Positions 25,690-34,785 of a stretch of DNA of 64,000 bases are shown here, piece after piece. The notes below the pieces were generated by a model. It was not told where the DNA came from, did not search any database, and saw nothing but the letters and a program-made list of their open reading frames with translations. The DNA lies in contig NZ_CP019450.1 of assembly GCF_001983995.1 (NCBI RefSeq), positions 1,984,001 through 2,048,000 of the forward strand, written 5' to 3'. This DNA comes from Halioglobus japonicus. Lineage in GTDB: Bacteria; Pseudomonadota; Gammaproteobacteria; Pseudomonadales; Halieaceae. Both the position numbers and the translations under genes were made by a program. Each line of letters opens with the position of its first letter. Position 1 is the first letter of the stretch.

Positions 25690-26530
25690 TCTTTCAGGGC
25701 GATGTGATCGGTGTCAGGCGCGGTGGCGGTTTCCGTCCTGCGGAATTCTTCTTCCAGTACTGCACTGCCTTCCGGTGCGAGTACGATCGACGACAAGTCC
25801 AGATCCGGGGCCTCGGCTTCCGGGGTCGCACAATCGGCAAAATCGGTACCCTCGGGAGACAGGTCGAGGTCATCGGTGTCGGGTGCCAATGGTGTCTCGT
25901 CCGCAGACAGGGTGGGGATCTCTTCGCCTGCGTCACCCATACTCAGGTGGGAGGTGTCCGGCGCAGCTGGTGCTGCAGAAGACGGCTCACTCAGGCGTGT
26001 CGCCGCCGCATCAACGGCAAGCGTACCGGTGTCGATATCTCTGGCTTCAGTCACCGTGCGCTCTTCGGGGCGCAGTACGTCACTTTGTGGAGGGGCGAGT
26101 GTGACGCCATCTTCATCCGCAGCGGGTGCGGAAGGCGGGGCTGGTTGCGAGATGCCGGCATCGGGGCCCCAGCGAGCGCGGCAATGCGCTCCGTTGCGGT
26201 TTGTGGAGGAGCGGCTGGCGGTGGCTCCACCGGCTGTGGCGCGGCGGCCGGCGATGCGGCGGGTTTGGATTGGGGCGGCGCAGAGGCATCCGCTGGATCG
26301 GCAGTCTTGATGACCGGACGCGCCCCGACTTTCTCCATGGCTTGCTTGTATTTGAGCGCCGTGGGCTTGTCGCAGTCTCGCTTCACCATGTGCATGCGAC
26401 CGTTAAAGAGCTTGTTCACCATGGCTTCGTTGGCCTTGAACAACTGGCCAATACCCTGGCGAACTTTGGCCAGGTCCTGACCGGCGAGGACTTCACCGGC
26501 GAAATAAACGTTGTAGCGCGTATCCATCAT
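25686..26530 (-). pseudogene. Unrecognised protein with acidic PDTxH-type repeats, broken by one missing base in GGGGCCCC
   Basis: Two frames join into one protein of about 280 aa. The first starts at ATG 26530 (AGGAG 5 nt upstream) and has a compact domain of ~75 residues (RYNVYFAGEVLAGQDLAKVR ... KYKQAMEKVGARPVI), then a Pro/Ala linker. The frame breaks in the G/C run at 26163-26170; one extra base continues it as GAPDAGISQPAP. The second part, to 25686, is acidic and carries degenerate repeats around APDTSHLSM, APDTDDLDL, EAPDLDLSS and APDTDHIAL. I do not recognise the function. The 3' end overlaps the histidine kinase stop by 4 bp, tail to tail. The break is probably a sequencing error. 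Confidence 0.7.
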
Positions 26531-26620
26531 CCTGACTCCTGTCGATGACACGTTCCAGTATACGCAGATTGACCGTTGGGGTCTTGCCGCAGAGCACCGC
26601 GGATCTGGTAATATGGCGGT

Positions 26621-27679
26621 TTGCAACTTGCTGGCGTTTCCGGTTTGAGCGATAGCGTCCCCACTCGTTTTATGAATACCCTGCTGCGCATGGTGAATGC
26701 CCGCGGCTACGATTTCAGCGCAATGCTCGCTGAGGCGGGCATTGAGTTCAATCCATTGGATGAGCACTCGCCCGGATATCGCAGCGAGACTACCGCAATG
26801 CAGTACTCGCAGGTCTATCAGCAGGTATTGCGGTTGCTGCAGGATGAGACCTTCGGCGTTACGGGCAGTGAGTTGGTGGCGCCAGGCGCCTTTCGCATGA
26901 TGTGTTACTGCATTATTTCCTGCGACAACCTCGGCCAGGCCATTCAGCGCGCATCAGAGTTTTACCGCACCTTCTTCGATGAGCGTAGTCAGCTGTACGC
27001 GAACTTTTCCCAGGTTCATGCCCGGGTAGGTTATCGCACCATCGATCGTCGAGAGCGTCCCCAGGTGGGGCCTGCTGACGCCTATGGACTGCAGGTCTGG
27101 CACCGTTTCTTCGGCTGGCTCTGCGGTCGACCGATAAAACTGCATCGGGTGGATTTTACCGGTGAACCGCCGGCTAATCCCGACAAGTATGAGGAGTTGT
27201 TCCACTGCCCGGTCTACTACGGTCAGCCCAACGACTTGCTGTATTTTGACAGCGAGTGCCTGGCCTGGCCTGTGGTTCACACTCAGCATTCACTGCGTGA
27301 ATTCCTACGCACCGCGCCCTATCAAATGCTGATTATGGACAGCCACCCGGGCAGCGATAATTTGTCGGCCCAGGTGCGGGCCATGATTGGCCACGATTTC
27401 AGCGCCGGGTTTCCCAGTTTTGAAATGATCTGCAGTGCCCTGGCGATGTCGGCACCCACGCTGCGCCGGCGTCTGAAGCGCGAGGGAACCACATTCCAGC
27501 AACTTAAGGATGACGCCCGCTGTGAGGCGGCCAAGCTGTGCCTTAATCGCCACGATCTATCAATTAACGAAGTTGCACTGGAGATGGGGTTTACCGACCC
27601 GAGCGCATTCCATCGTTCCTTCAAGAAATGGACAGGGCAGACTCCGGGCCAGTTCCGCGCCACTTTAAAACGCGATTGA
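26621..27679 (+). CDS. AraC family transcriptional regulator (Arabinose_bd-type N-terminus)
   Basis: The protein has up to 352 aa. The N-terminal ~200 residues match the PF12625-type sensor domain of OruR/ArgR-like AraC regulators (MNTLLRMVNARGYDFSAMLA). The C-terminal ~100 residues hold two helix-turn-helices with the AraC signature (DLSINEVALEMGFTDPSAFH ... FKKWTGQTPGQFR). Start is uncertain: TTG 26621, TTG 26645 and ATG 26672 are all in frame and none has a strong ribosome site. It is divergent from the gene at 25686-26530. These regulators often control catabolic genes; the nearest such operon starts 3 kb downstream. Confidence 0.88.
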   Translation: MQLAGVSGLSDSVPTRFMNTLLRMVNARGYDFSAMLAEAGIEFNPLDEHSPGYRSETTAMQYSQVYQQVLRLLQDETFGVTGSELVAPGAFRMMCYCIISCDNLGQAIQRASEFYRTFFDERSQLYANFSQVHARVGYRTIDRRERPQVGPADAYGLQVWHRFFGWLCGRPIKLHRVDFTGEPPANPDKYEELFHCPVYYGQPNDLLYFDSECLAWPVVHTQHSLREFLRTAPYQMLIMDSHPGSDNLSAQVRAMIGHDFSAGFPSFEMICSALAMSAPTLRRRLKREGTTFQQLKDDARCEAAKLCLNRHDLSINEVALEMGFTDPSAFHRSFKKWTGQTPGQFRATLKRD

Positions 27680-27724
27680 TGGCCCGTAAACGCGTATAAT
27701 GCGGGCCTCTTTAGAGGTATTAGC

Positions 27725-28045
27725 ATGATAGTCCAGACCGAAATTGAATCTATTCTTGGCGAGCAGTTCCAGCCCGCTCACCTGCAGGTGGAAAACGAGA
27801 GCCATATGCACAGCGTGCCACCGAATTCGGAAACCCACTTCAAGGTTGTCATTGTCACCGACGCTTTTGAAGGTAAGCGTAAAGTGGCCCGGCACCAGCA
27901 GGTTTACGGTGCGTTGGCGGCCCAGCTGGAAGGCCCTGTCCACGCGCTCGCCCTGCATACCTATACGGCAGCCGAATGGGCTGAGCGCGAAGGCGCACCG
28001 GCGTCCCCCGATTGTCTGGGCGGTTCCAAGGCGGAGGCGCAGTAG
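27725..28045 (+). CDS. bolA: BolA family protein
   Basis: The protein has 106 aa. The near-invariant BolA core is present: HLQVENESHMHSVPPNSETH, FKVVIVTDAFEGK, and VARHQQVYGAL followed by HALALHTYT. BolA proteins bind monothiol glutaredoxins through Fe-S clusters and act in stress morphology and iron handling. It is followed 3 bp later by trhO and the two are likely co-transcribed. The leader 27681-27707 can form GGCCCG/CGGGCC. Confidence 0.94.
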   Translation: MIVQTEIESILGEQFQPAHLQVENESHMHSVPPNSETHFKVVIVTDAFEGKRKVARHQQVYGALAAQLEGPVHALALHTYTAAEWAEREGAPASPDCLGGSKAEAQ

Positions 28046-28048
28046 GTC

Positions 28049-29032
28049 GTGGGTGAGTTTGTAGTTGCGGCACTGTACCGATTCGTCACTCTCGAAGACT
28101 ACCGAGATATGCGCGAACCCCTGCTGGACACCTGTATCCGGCACGGCATTAAAGGCACTTTGCTGCTCGCTGAAGAGGGCATTAACGGCACGATAGCGGG
28201 GTCTCGTGAGGGTATCGATGCGGTCCTTGACTACCTGCGCCAGGATCTACGTCTGGCGGCTCTGGAGCACAAAGAGTCGGTGGACGATGTCATGCCGTTC
28301 TACCGCATGAAGGTGAAGCTCAAGAAAGAAATTGTGACCATGGGCGTGGACGGTATCGACCCGAATAAAGTAGTCGGCACCTATGTCCAGCCCAAGGACT
28401 GGAACGCACTGATCGATGATCCCGATGTGTTGCTAATCGATACTCGCAATGACTACGAGTTTGAAATCGGCACCTTTCGCGGCGCAGTCGATCCCCACAC
28501 CGACAGTTTCCGTGAGTTTCCCGAGTATGTGCGCAGCCATCTCGATCCATCCAAACAAAAGAAAGTGGCGATGTTCTGCACCGGCGGTATTCGCTGCGAA
28601 AAAGCGTCGGCATTCATGCTTCAGGAAGGGTTTGAAGAGGTTTACCACCTCAAGGGCGGTATTCTCAAATATCTCGAGGAAGTGCCGGCCGAAGAGAGTG
28701 CCTGGGAAGGCGAATGCTATGTCTTCGACAATCGTGTGGCAGTCAATCGCGAACTGGAAAAGGGCAGCTACGACTTGTGCTTCGGTTGCCGCATGCCCAT
28801 TACCGATGAAGACAAACACTCGGAGCAATATCGGGCCGGAATATGCTGCCCCCGGTGCGCAGATCGCTTAACGCCAGAGCAAATGGCCCGCTTTGAAGAG
28901 CGCCAGAAACAGACACAGCTGGCGGCCGAGCGCGGCGAACGCCATGTCGGTGCCATGCCCCCTGCGCGGCAAATCAACGAAGCGCCAGATTCAGCGGCGA
29001 GCGAAAACCTTCTACGGGCACGAAAATGCTGA
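28049..29032 (+). CDS. trhO: tRNA uridine-34 hydroxylase (rhodanese family)
   Basis: The protein has 327 aa from a GTG at 28049. The N-terminal YceA/TrhO domain ([34 protein letters not shown]) leads into a rhodanese domain with catalytic Cys in [15 protein letters not shown] and a C-terminal cysteine-rich segment (LCFGCRMP ... GICCPRC). TrhO hydroxylates U34 of tRNA to give 5-hydroxyuridine in an oxygen-dependent way. Its last 59 bp overlap the convergent protease gene. Confidence 0.93.
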   Translation: MGEFVVAALYRFVTLEDYRDMREPLLDTCIRHGIKGTLLLAEEGINGTIAGSREGIDAVLDYLRQDLRLAALEHKESVDDVMPFYRMKVKLKKEIVTMGVDGIDPNKVVGTYVQPKDWNALIDDPDVLLIDTRNDYEFEIGTFRGAVDPHTDSFREFPEYVRSHLDPSKQKKVAMFCTGGIRCEKASAFMLQEGFEEVYHLKGGILKYLEEVPAEESAWEGECYVFDNRVAVNRELEKGSYDLCFGCRMPITDEDKHSEQYRAGICCPRCADRLTPEQMARFEERQKQTQLAAERGERHVGAMPPARQINEAPDSAASENLLRARKC

Positions 29033-29705
29033 CGCCAGCGCTGTCCCCACGCGAGATGACGCCGGTGAGGCGTGCCTGCCCCTGATCATCAAGTTGAATG
29101 ACTGCGCCCCCTGAGGCGCCCTTATAGGCCTGGCAATTGCTTGTGCTGGCGCCAGGCTGTTGTGCGGTAATCCGGCAATCGACGTGGTATGTCATTACCT
29201 GTCCGTCCTGTCCCAACCCCTCGTCGCCTGAATAACCAGCCATCACCACGGCCCGCGTAGCATCTGCCCGAACCGGGTCTATCGTCAGTCCGCGCACCGT
29301 AGTGGCATCGACGGGCCTGGCCAGCTGCAGTACTGCCCAGTCGGCATGCATATCGCCGCCGGTATCCAGTCGTCGTGCCTCGAGGGTGATCGGCTGGTGA
29401 CTATTCGGCAGAAGGGTGAACAGAATGGGCCGGCTGAGGTCCTGGTAGTACTCCAGACAGTGCCAGGCGGTGACGACAATATCTGCGCGTCGGCTGTCCG
29501 GCGCGCTGGCCACTAGGGTGCCACTGCAGTCTTCGCGCTTGTGACGACGATAGCCATTTTCGACGCGGCTGCCCGGAACCTCGAGTTTACCCACGGCCTG
29601 GAGCCATGCCGGTGACGCTGTGGAATAGGCGAGGCGTTGCTCTGCCTGGGCAGGCAGTGCCAGGCACATTGCAGTGAACAGCGAGGGCAGGGTGATACAA
29701 CGCAC
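28974..29705 (-). CDS. Exported trypsin-like serine protease
   Basis: The protein has 243 aa. A signal peptide ([13 protein letters not shown], about 1-21) precedes a chymotrypsin-fold domain with catalytic His (VVTAWHCLE), Asp (HADWAVLQL) and Ser ([11 protein letters not shown]). It is a small secreted protease of unknown substrate. The 3' end overlaps trhO by 59 bp on the opposite strand; both reading frames look genuine, so the overlap is probably real. Confidence 0.87.
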   Translation of the reverse strand: MRCITLPSLFTAMCLALPAQAEQRLAYSTASPAWLQAVGKLEVPGSRVENGYRRHKREDCSGTLVASAPDSRRADIVVTAWHCLEYYQDLSRPILFTLLPNSHQPITLEARRLDTGGDMHADWAVLQLARPVDATTVRGLTIDPVRADATRAVVMAGYSGDEGLGQDGQVMTYHVDCRITAQQPGASTSNCQAYKGASGGAVIQLDDQGQARLTGVISRGDSAGVSIFVPVEGFRSPLNLALR

Positions 29706-29831
29706 GGGAAATACTTGCTCCGGGTTTAATGCATGAGTCCAGTCGAGCTTGGCGCTGGCACGGCGCGGCCCTAGGATGAAGTGATACTAGAGAAACAGGC
29801 ATCGCCGGTAAAGGACCCAAAGAGACTCACC

Positions 29832-30695
29832 ATGGAGCAACAACAAAACATTGTAGCGCTGGTCACAGGTGCTAGTCGGGGTGCCGGCAAAGGGATTGCG
29901 CTGGCGTTAGGCGCTATGGGAGCGACGGTTTACGTTACAGGCCGTTCGCGCGAAGAGGGTTACGCCGCTTTACCCGGCACTGTTGATGCCACTGCGGCAG
30001 CGGTTACTGGTGCCGGTGGGACGGGCGTCGCGGCTTACTGTGATCACGCCGACGATGCGCAGGTTGAGGCGTTGCTGGCGCGTATCGACGATGAGCAGGG
30101 CAAGCTCGATATTCTGGTGAACAATGCCACCGCATTACACGATGCCCTGACTGAGGCCGGACCCTTCTGGGAAAAACCACTGGCCCTGACCGAGATCTGG
30201 AATGTGGGCATGCGATCGCACTACACCACCACTTATTTCGCAGCCCCGCTGTTGCTCAAAAGTCAGCGCGGTCTGGTGGTGAACACCTCTTCCTTTGGTG
30301 GGCGCATCTATATGCACGGTCCGGCCTATGGCGCCGGCAAGGCCGCCATCGACAAGATGGCCCACGACATGGCCTACGACTTCCGGCCCTATGGTGTGGC
30401 GGTTGTCTCTATCTGGATGGGGCTGTTGCTGACTGAGCGCAGTCAGCGCGTATTTGATGCCGAACCGGACAAGTACGCTGAGCTTATCCCCACCTGTGAA
30501 AGCCCGGAGTTTACCGGCAGAGTGATTGCTGCGCTGTATCGCGATCCGGCGCTGATGTCGCGTTCGGGCAAGGTCTGGGTAGGCGCCGAATTGGCCGAAG
30601 AGTTTGGCGTTACCGATACCGACGGCCGCCAGCCGCCATCGCACCGGGCGTTTTTCGGGCCGACGACCTCGTTCGGCGACGCGGTAGTCGAGTAG
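29832..30695 (+). CDS. Short-chain dehydrogenase/reductase (DHRS1-like)
   Basis: The protein has 287 aa from the ATG at 29832, which begins the Rossmann strand directly; a GTG 51 bp upstream is in frame but adds only a leader. TGASRGAGKGIA is the NAD(P) motif, NNAT and NTSSFGG carry the Asn and Ser, and YGAGKAAID carries the Tyr-x3-Lys pair. The C-terminal part resembles the DHRS1-like group. It lies 110 bp before the meta-cleavage operon on the same strand, so a role in the same catabolism is possible but unproven. Confidence 0.88.
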   Translation: MEQQQNIVALVTGASRGAGKGIALALGAMGATVYVTGRSREEGYAALPGTVDATAAAVTGAGGTGVAAYCDHADDAQVEALLARIDDEQGKLDILVNNATALHDALTEAGPFWEKPLALTEIWNVGMRSHYTTTYFAAPLLLKSQRGLVVNTSSFGGRIYMHGPAYGAGKAAIDKMAHDMAYDFRPYGVAVVSIWMGLLLTERSQRVFDAEPDKYAELIPTCESPEFTGRVIAALYRDPALMSRSGKVWVGAELAEEFGVTDTDGRQPPSHRAFFGPTTSFGDAVVE

Positions 30696-30705
30696 CGCTA
30701 AATAC

Positions 30706-30749
30706 CCTAAATGGAGGATGCGGACGCTTTCCTCCGAACGTACATTAGG
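30706..30749. promoter_or_regulatory. Nested inverted repeats upstream of the hsa-like operon
   Basis: CCTAA (30706-30710) pairs with TTAGG (30745-30749), and inside it GGAGGA (30713-30718) pairs with TCCTCC (30730-30735). The structure ends 56 bp before the HsaA-like start. It may be an operator or leader hairpin; no known motif is matched. Confidence 0.3.
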
Positions 30750-30805
30750 CCACACATGCGGTCAGCCGCTCTGGCCATCCGAATCTTGGAACAGGTAGAA
30801 AGATT

Positions 30806-31996
30806 ATGAATGAATACGGACTTGAATCCCCCCGCGCCCAGCAACTCATTGAGGCAGCACGTGCCATGGGGCCTGCCTTGGTTCAGCGCCGTGCCCAGGC
30901 CAAGACGGAGCGTCGGGTGCCTGACGCTACAGTCCAGGACTTCCACGATGCGGGATTCTTCAAGATCCTGCAGCCGGAGCAGTGGGGCGGTTACGCCATG
31001 GATCCGCAGGTGTTCTACATGGTGGGCTATGAAGTGGCGCGTTTCTGCCCCTCCAGTGCCTGGATCCTGGGCGTGATTGCAGTGCACAACTGGCAGCTGG
31101 CGGTATTTGATGACCAGGCTGCGCAGGATGTCTGGGAGAAAGATCCCACGGTGCTCATCTCCTCTTCCTATGCGCCAGTTGGCAAGGTCAAGGTTGTCGA
31201 TGGTGGTTTCCGCCTCAGTGGTCGCTGGAGTTTCTCCAGTGGTTCCGAGCACTGCAAGTGGGCATTCCTGGGTGCAGTTGTACCGACGCCGGAAGCGCCC
31301 TTTGATATGGCCAACTACCGCACGTTCCTGGTGCCGATTGAAGACTATGAAATTGCTGACAACTGGGATGTGGTTGGTCTACAGGGCACCGGCAGCCACG
31401 ACATCGTTGTTGATGACGTGTTCGTGCCTGAGCACCGTACCCACAAATCTATGGACGGTTTCCTGTGTGACAACCCGGGCAACGCTGTCAACGACGCACC
31501 GCTGTACCGTATGCCGTTTATGCAAGTGTTCGTGCGCGCAGTCTGCACGGCCACGCTGGGCGCCTGTGAAGGTGCTCTGCAGTCGTTTATCGATGTGGCC
31601 AAGACCCGTCAGGTCGGTCCTAACAAGATGAAGGACGATCCCTTTGCGCGCCAGTTGGCCGCCGAGGTACGTACTGAAATTGAGGAAATGAAACTGGTGA
31701 TGGTGCGCAATTTCGACGCCATGATGGAGCGCTGCCGTGCCGGCGAGGCGATCGCCGTGGACGATCGTATCCGCTACCGCTACGATTCGGCGATTGTTGC
31801 CGATCGCTGCCTCGCCCTGTCCAGCCGCATGCTGAAAGCGTCGGGTTCCGGTGGCGTGCGTCAGGGCAGTGAATTGCTCGACTACCACCTGGATATTCTG
31901 TGCAGCCAGGCACACGTGGCAAACCATTCGGTTCCGTTTGCCAACAACATGGGTGGTGTTATGTTTGGTGCCGAGAACATGGATTACGCTATCTGA
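30806..31996 (+). CDS. hsaA: HsaA-like flavin-dependent monooxygenase (acyl-CoA dehydrogenase fold)
   Basis: The protein has 396 aa. It matches HsaA (3-HSA hydroxylase oxygenase component) along its length: LQPEQWGGYAMDP, GVIAVHNWQLAVFDDQA, ISSSYAPVG, RWSFSSGSEHCKWAFLGAV, VVGLQGTGSHDIVVDDVFVP and KDDPFARQLAAE. HsaA-type enzymes hydroxylate a phenolic steroid intermediate to a catechol using FADH2 from a separate reductase. No HsaB-like reductase is encoded beside it. The ATG at 30806 follows AGGTAGAAAGATT. The four genes downstream process a meta-cleavage product, which supports the assignment; another phenol substrate remains possible. Confidence 0.85.
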   Translation: MNEYGLESPRAQQLIEAARAMGPALVQRRAQAKTERRVPDATVQDFHDAGFFKILQPEQWGGYAMDPQVFYMVGYEVARFCPSSAWILGVIAVHNWQLAVFDDQAAQDVWEKDPTVLISSSYAPVGKVKVVDGGFRLSGRWSFSSGSEHCKWAFLGAVVPTPEAPFDMANYRTFLVPIEDYEIADNWDVVGLQGTGSHDIVVDDVFVPEHRTHKSMDGFLCDNPGNAVNDAPLYRMPFMQVFVRAVCTATLGACEGALQSFIDVAKTRQVGPNKMKDDPFARQLAAEVRTEIEEMKLVMVRNFDAMMERCRAGEAIAVDDRIRYRYDSAIVADRCLALSSRMLKASGSGGVRQGSELLDYHLDILCSQAHVANHSVPFANNMGGVMFGAENMDYAI

Positions 31997-32019
31997 TTGA
32001 CGCGCAGGGAATGACGCCA

Positions 32020-32853
32020 ATGAAAATGAATGGACTGCTACCCGAGGCCAACTACGCCAAGTGTGCGAACGGCCACACCATCCACTATATCGATGAGGGA
32101 CAGGGTGATGTCGTGGTATTCCTGCACGGTTCGGGCCCGGGAGCCAGTGGGCATTCCAACTTCAAGGGAAACTATCCTTTCCTGGTAGAAGCGGGGTATC
32201 GCTGTATCGTTCCCGATCATATCGGCTACGGTTTTTCGGATAAGCCCGACGATGTCGATCACCCGCTGTCGTTCTTTGTCGAGTGCATCAAGCAGACCTT
32301 GAACGTAGCCGGTGTTGATCGCTGCACCCTGGTGGGTAATTCGCTGGGCGGCGCAGTGGCCTTTGGCCTCGCCCTGGAGCATCCTGAATTGGTGGAACGC
32401 CTGATTCTGATGGCGCCGGGTGGGCTTAACGATCTGCCTGAATATCAGGCCATGCCAGGCATGCAGCAGGTATTCAAAGCCTTTGGCTCCGGTGAGCCGG
32501 TGACGCCTGCCACCATGAAAACGCTGTTTGCTACTGGCCTCATGTACAACGGCGATCTCGCAACCGATGAACTGGTGGCGGAGCGCATGCAGATTATGCA
32601 GATCATGAATGGCCACGTGATGGCGACGATGCAAATCCCGAATCTGGTGGATCGGTTGGCCGACATCACGGTACCTTGCCTGGCGTTCTGGGGCATGGAT
32701 GAGAAAATGATGCCCGAGAGCGGCCTGCATAAAATGGTCAAGGGAATACCGCATCTGCGTACTATTCTGGTCAACGAATGTGGCCACTGGGTTATGGTTG
32801 AACACGAAGGTGTGTTCAATCGCGCCTGTCTGGATTTCCTGCAGCACGGCTGA
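32020..32853 (+). CDS. hsaD: Meta-cleavage product hydrolase (HsaD/BphD/MhpC type)
   Basis: The protein has 277 aa from the ATG at 32020, chosen because AGGGA lies 9 nt upstream. The alpha/beta hydrolase carries the MCP-hydrolase oxyanion segment LHGSGPGASGHSNFKGN, the nucleophile LVGNSLGGAVAFG, the acid Asp in FWGMDEKM and the His in NECGHWVMVEH. It cleaves the C-C bond of a ring-fission product. Context with HsaA and the HsaEGF trio suggests 4,9-DSHA-like substrates. Confidence 0.9.
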   Translation: MKMNGLLPEANYAKCANGHTIHYIDEGQGDVVVFLHGSGPGASGHSNFKGNYPFLVEAGYRCIVPDHIGYGFSDKPDDVDHPLSFFVECIKQTLNVAGVDRCTLVGNSLGGAVAFGLALEHPELVERLILMAPGGLNDLPEYQAMPGMQQVFKAFGSGEPVTPATMKTLFATGLMYNGDLATDELVAERMQIMQIMNGHVMATMQIPNLVDRLADITVPCLAFWGMDEKMMPESGLHKMVKGIPHLRTILVNECGHWVMVEHEGVFNRACLDFLQHG

Positions 32854-32894
32854 GAACTCGCAGCCGGACAATCAATTTGAACCCGCCTCAGGAG

Positions 32895-32922
32895 CAGGGG
32901 AGTGTAGAATAGCGCTCCCCTG
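32895..32922. promoter_or_regulatory. Intergenic hairpin between hsaD and hsaE
   Basis: CAGGGGAG (32895-32902) and CTCCCCTG (32915-32922) are perfect 8-bp arms around a 12-nt loop. There is no T-run, so it is not a classic terminator; it may be a processing or stability hairpin in the operon mRNA. Confidence 0.45.
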
Positions 32923-32941
32923 TCCCGTTGGTGACAACGCT

Positions 32942-33730
32942 ATGGAACAACAGAAAATCGAACAGCTAGGCGACGAACTGTACGCCGCCATGCGCGAGTG
33001 CCGCACCCTGGCACCGCTGACAGATCGCGAGAGTGATATTACTGTCGAGGATGCCTATCACATCAGCCTGCGTATGTTGAATCGCAGGCTGGACCTCGAT
33101 GGCGAGAAAGTCGTTGGCAAGAAAATCGGTGTTACCAGCAAGCCGGTGCAAGATATGCTCGGTGTGTTTCAGCCGGACTTCGGTTTTCTCACCGACGCCA
33201 TGGTTTACCCTGACGCTGCTGACATTCCAGTGGCTGGAAACCTGATTCAGCCCCGTGCCGAGGGCGAGATCGCGTTTCGTCTGAAAAAGGATCTGGTGGG
33301 CCCGGGGGTGACCGAGGCGGACGTACTAGACGCCACTGAGACCATCATCCCCTGTTTTGAAATTGTCGATTCGCGAATCGATGACTGGCAGATCAAAATT
33401 CAGGACACCGTGGCCGACAATGCCTCCTGCGGCGTCTATGTGCTCGGTGAGAACGAAGTGGATCCCAAGGACTTCGACTTGCCGAACCTCAAAATGAAGA
33501 TTTACAAAAACGGTGAATTCCATTCTGAAGGCCTCGGCAGTGCTGTGCAGGGCAATCCGCTGACTGCGGTGGCCTGGCTTGCCAATACCCTGGGTGAGTT
33601 CGGGATACCCTTCAAGGCCGGAGAAGTGATTCTTTCGGGCTCATTGGCACCATTGATTCCGGTGGTTGCCGGCGATGAAATGCGCCTGGAGCTGGAAGGC
33701 ATTGGCGACTGCAGCTGCAAATTTGTGTAG
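32942..33730 (+). CDS. hsaE: 2-hydroxypenta-2,4-dienoate hydratase (HsaE/MhpD type)
   Basis: The protein has 262 aa from the ATG at 32942; an in-frame start at 32780 would run into hsaD. Family marks are VGKKIGVTSKPVQ, FLTDAMVYPD, RAEGEIAFRLKKDL with metal-binding Glu, FEIVDSRIDDWQIKIQDTVA and the closing AGDEMRLELEGIG. It hydrates the dienoate released by the hydrolase to give a 4-hydroxy-2-oxoacid for the aldolase. Confidence 0.92.
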   Translation: MEQQKIEQLGDELYAAMRECRTLAPLTDRESDITVEDAYHISLRMLNRRLDLDGEKVVGKKIGVTSKPVQDMLGVFQPDFGFLTDAMVYPDAADIPVAGNLIQPRAEGEIAFRLKKDLVGPGVTEADVLDATETIIPCFEIVDSRIDDWQIKIQDTVADNASCGVYVLGENEVDPKDFDLPNLKMKIYKNGEFHSEGLGSAVQGNPLTAVAWLANTLGEFGIPFKAGEVILSGSLAPLIPVVAGDEMRLELEGIGDCSCKFV

Positions 33731-33809
33731 GTGATTGACTCTGTGTGATCGGCAGTGTCAGTGCCGGCATGCATCGACCCTACCGCAACCCACGCATTGA
33801 GAGATAGAT

Positions 33810-34718
33810 ATGACTCAGAAGATCAAGGCAGCCATCATTGGCCCCGGCAATATCGGCACCGACCTGCTGATGAAGGCTATGCGCAGTGACGTCATTGAGC
33901 CGGTCTGGATGGTCGGGGTAGAACCTGATTCACCGGGCCTGGCCCGCGCCCGGGAAATGGGATTGAAGACCACTCACGAGGGTGTCGATGGCATGGTGCC
34001 GCACATGCAGGCGGACGGTGTGCAGATTTGTTTTGATGCCACGAGCGCCTACGTTCATGCCGAGAACAGCCGCAAGGTGAATGAGCAGGGTGCGGTCATG
34101 ATCGATCTGACGCCGGCGGCCATTGGCCCGTTTTGTGTACCACCGGTCAACCTCGCGGAGGCGGTAGCGCAGAAGGCCATGAACGTGAATATGGTGACCT
34201 GTGGCGGCCAGGCAACGATTCCCCTCGTGGCCGCTGTTAGTAGGGTGCAAAAAGTTGCATACGGCGAGATTGTGGCCACCGTCAGCTCCAAGTCTGCCGG
34301 CCCCGGTACCCGCAAGAATATCGATGAGTTCACGCGTACCACCTCCCGCGGTATTGAGATCTGTGGCGGCGCCGACAGCGGCAAGGCCATTATTATTATC
34401 AATCCGGCAGAGCCACCCTTGATTATGCGCGACACCATTCACTGCCTGACTGAGGATGCGCCCGATGAAGCGGCGATTACCCAGTCGGTGCATGACATGA
34501 TTGCCGAGGTACAGAAGTACGTGCCCGGCTACACCCTCAAGAATGGCCCCGTATTCGATGGCAAGCGCGTATCCATCTACATGGAGGTTGAGGGGCTGGG
34601 GGACTTCCTGCCCAAGTATGCCGGCAACCTGGACATCATGACTGCGGCGGGCCTGCGTACCGCGGAAATGTACGCCGAAGAAATTCTGGCGGGCAACTTC
34701 GTACCCACGGCGGCATAA
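33810..34718 (+). CDS. hsaG: Acetaldehyde dehydrogenase (acylating), HsaG/MhpF type
   Basis: The protein has 302 aa. The NAD motif is [12 protein letters not shown], the catalytic Cys lies in [17 protein letters not shown], and the C-terminal [22 protein letters not shown] segment is typical. It converts the aldehyde from the aldolase to acyl-CoA, with substrate channelling inside the HsaF-HsaG complex. GAGAGATAGA precedes the start, as also seen for the next gene. Confidence 0.94.
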   Translation: MTQKIKAAIIGPGNIGTDLLMKAMRSDVIEPVWMVGVEPDSPGLARAREMGLKTTHEGVDGMVPHMQADGVQICFDATSAYVHAENSRKVNEQGAVMIDLTPAAIGPFCVPPVNLAEAVAQKAMNVNMVTCGGQATIPLVAAVSRVQKVAYGEIVATVSSKSAGPGTRKNIDEFTRTTSRGIEICGGADSGKAIIIINPAEPPLIMRDTIHCLTEDAPDEAAITQSVHDMIAEVQKYVPGYTLKNGPVFDGKRVSIYMEVEGLGDFLPKYAGNLDIMTAAGLRTAEMYAEEILAGNFVPTAA

Positions 34719-34785
34719 CCCACATCCAGCAGTGTGGCAATTGCGAGTGGCCCGCTGCCAATAGGTAAATTCGAGAGATAGAGCA

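Noticed and set aside
27676..27700. Promoter TTGATG ... TATAAT before bolA
   Set aside because: The spacer is only 13 bp and the -10 lies in a hairpin loop, so the pair is not convincing.
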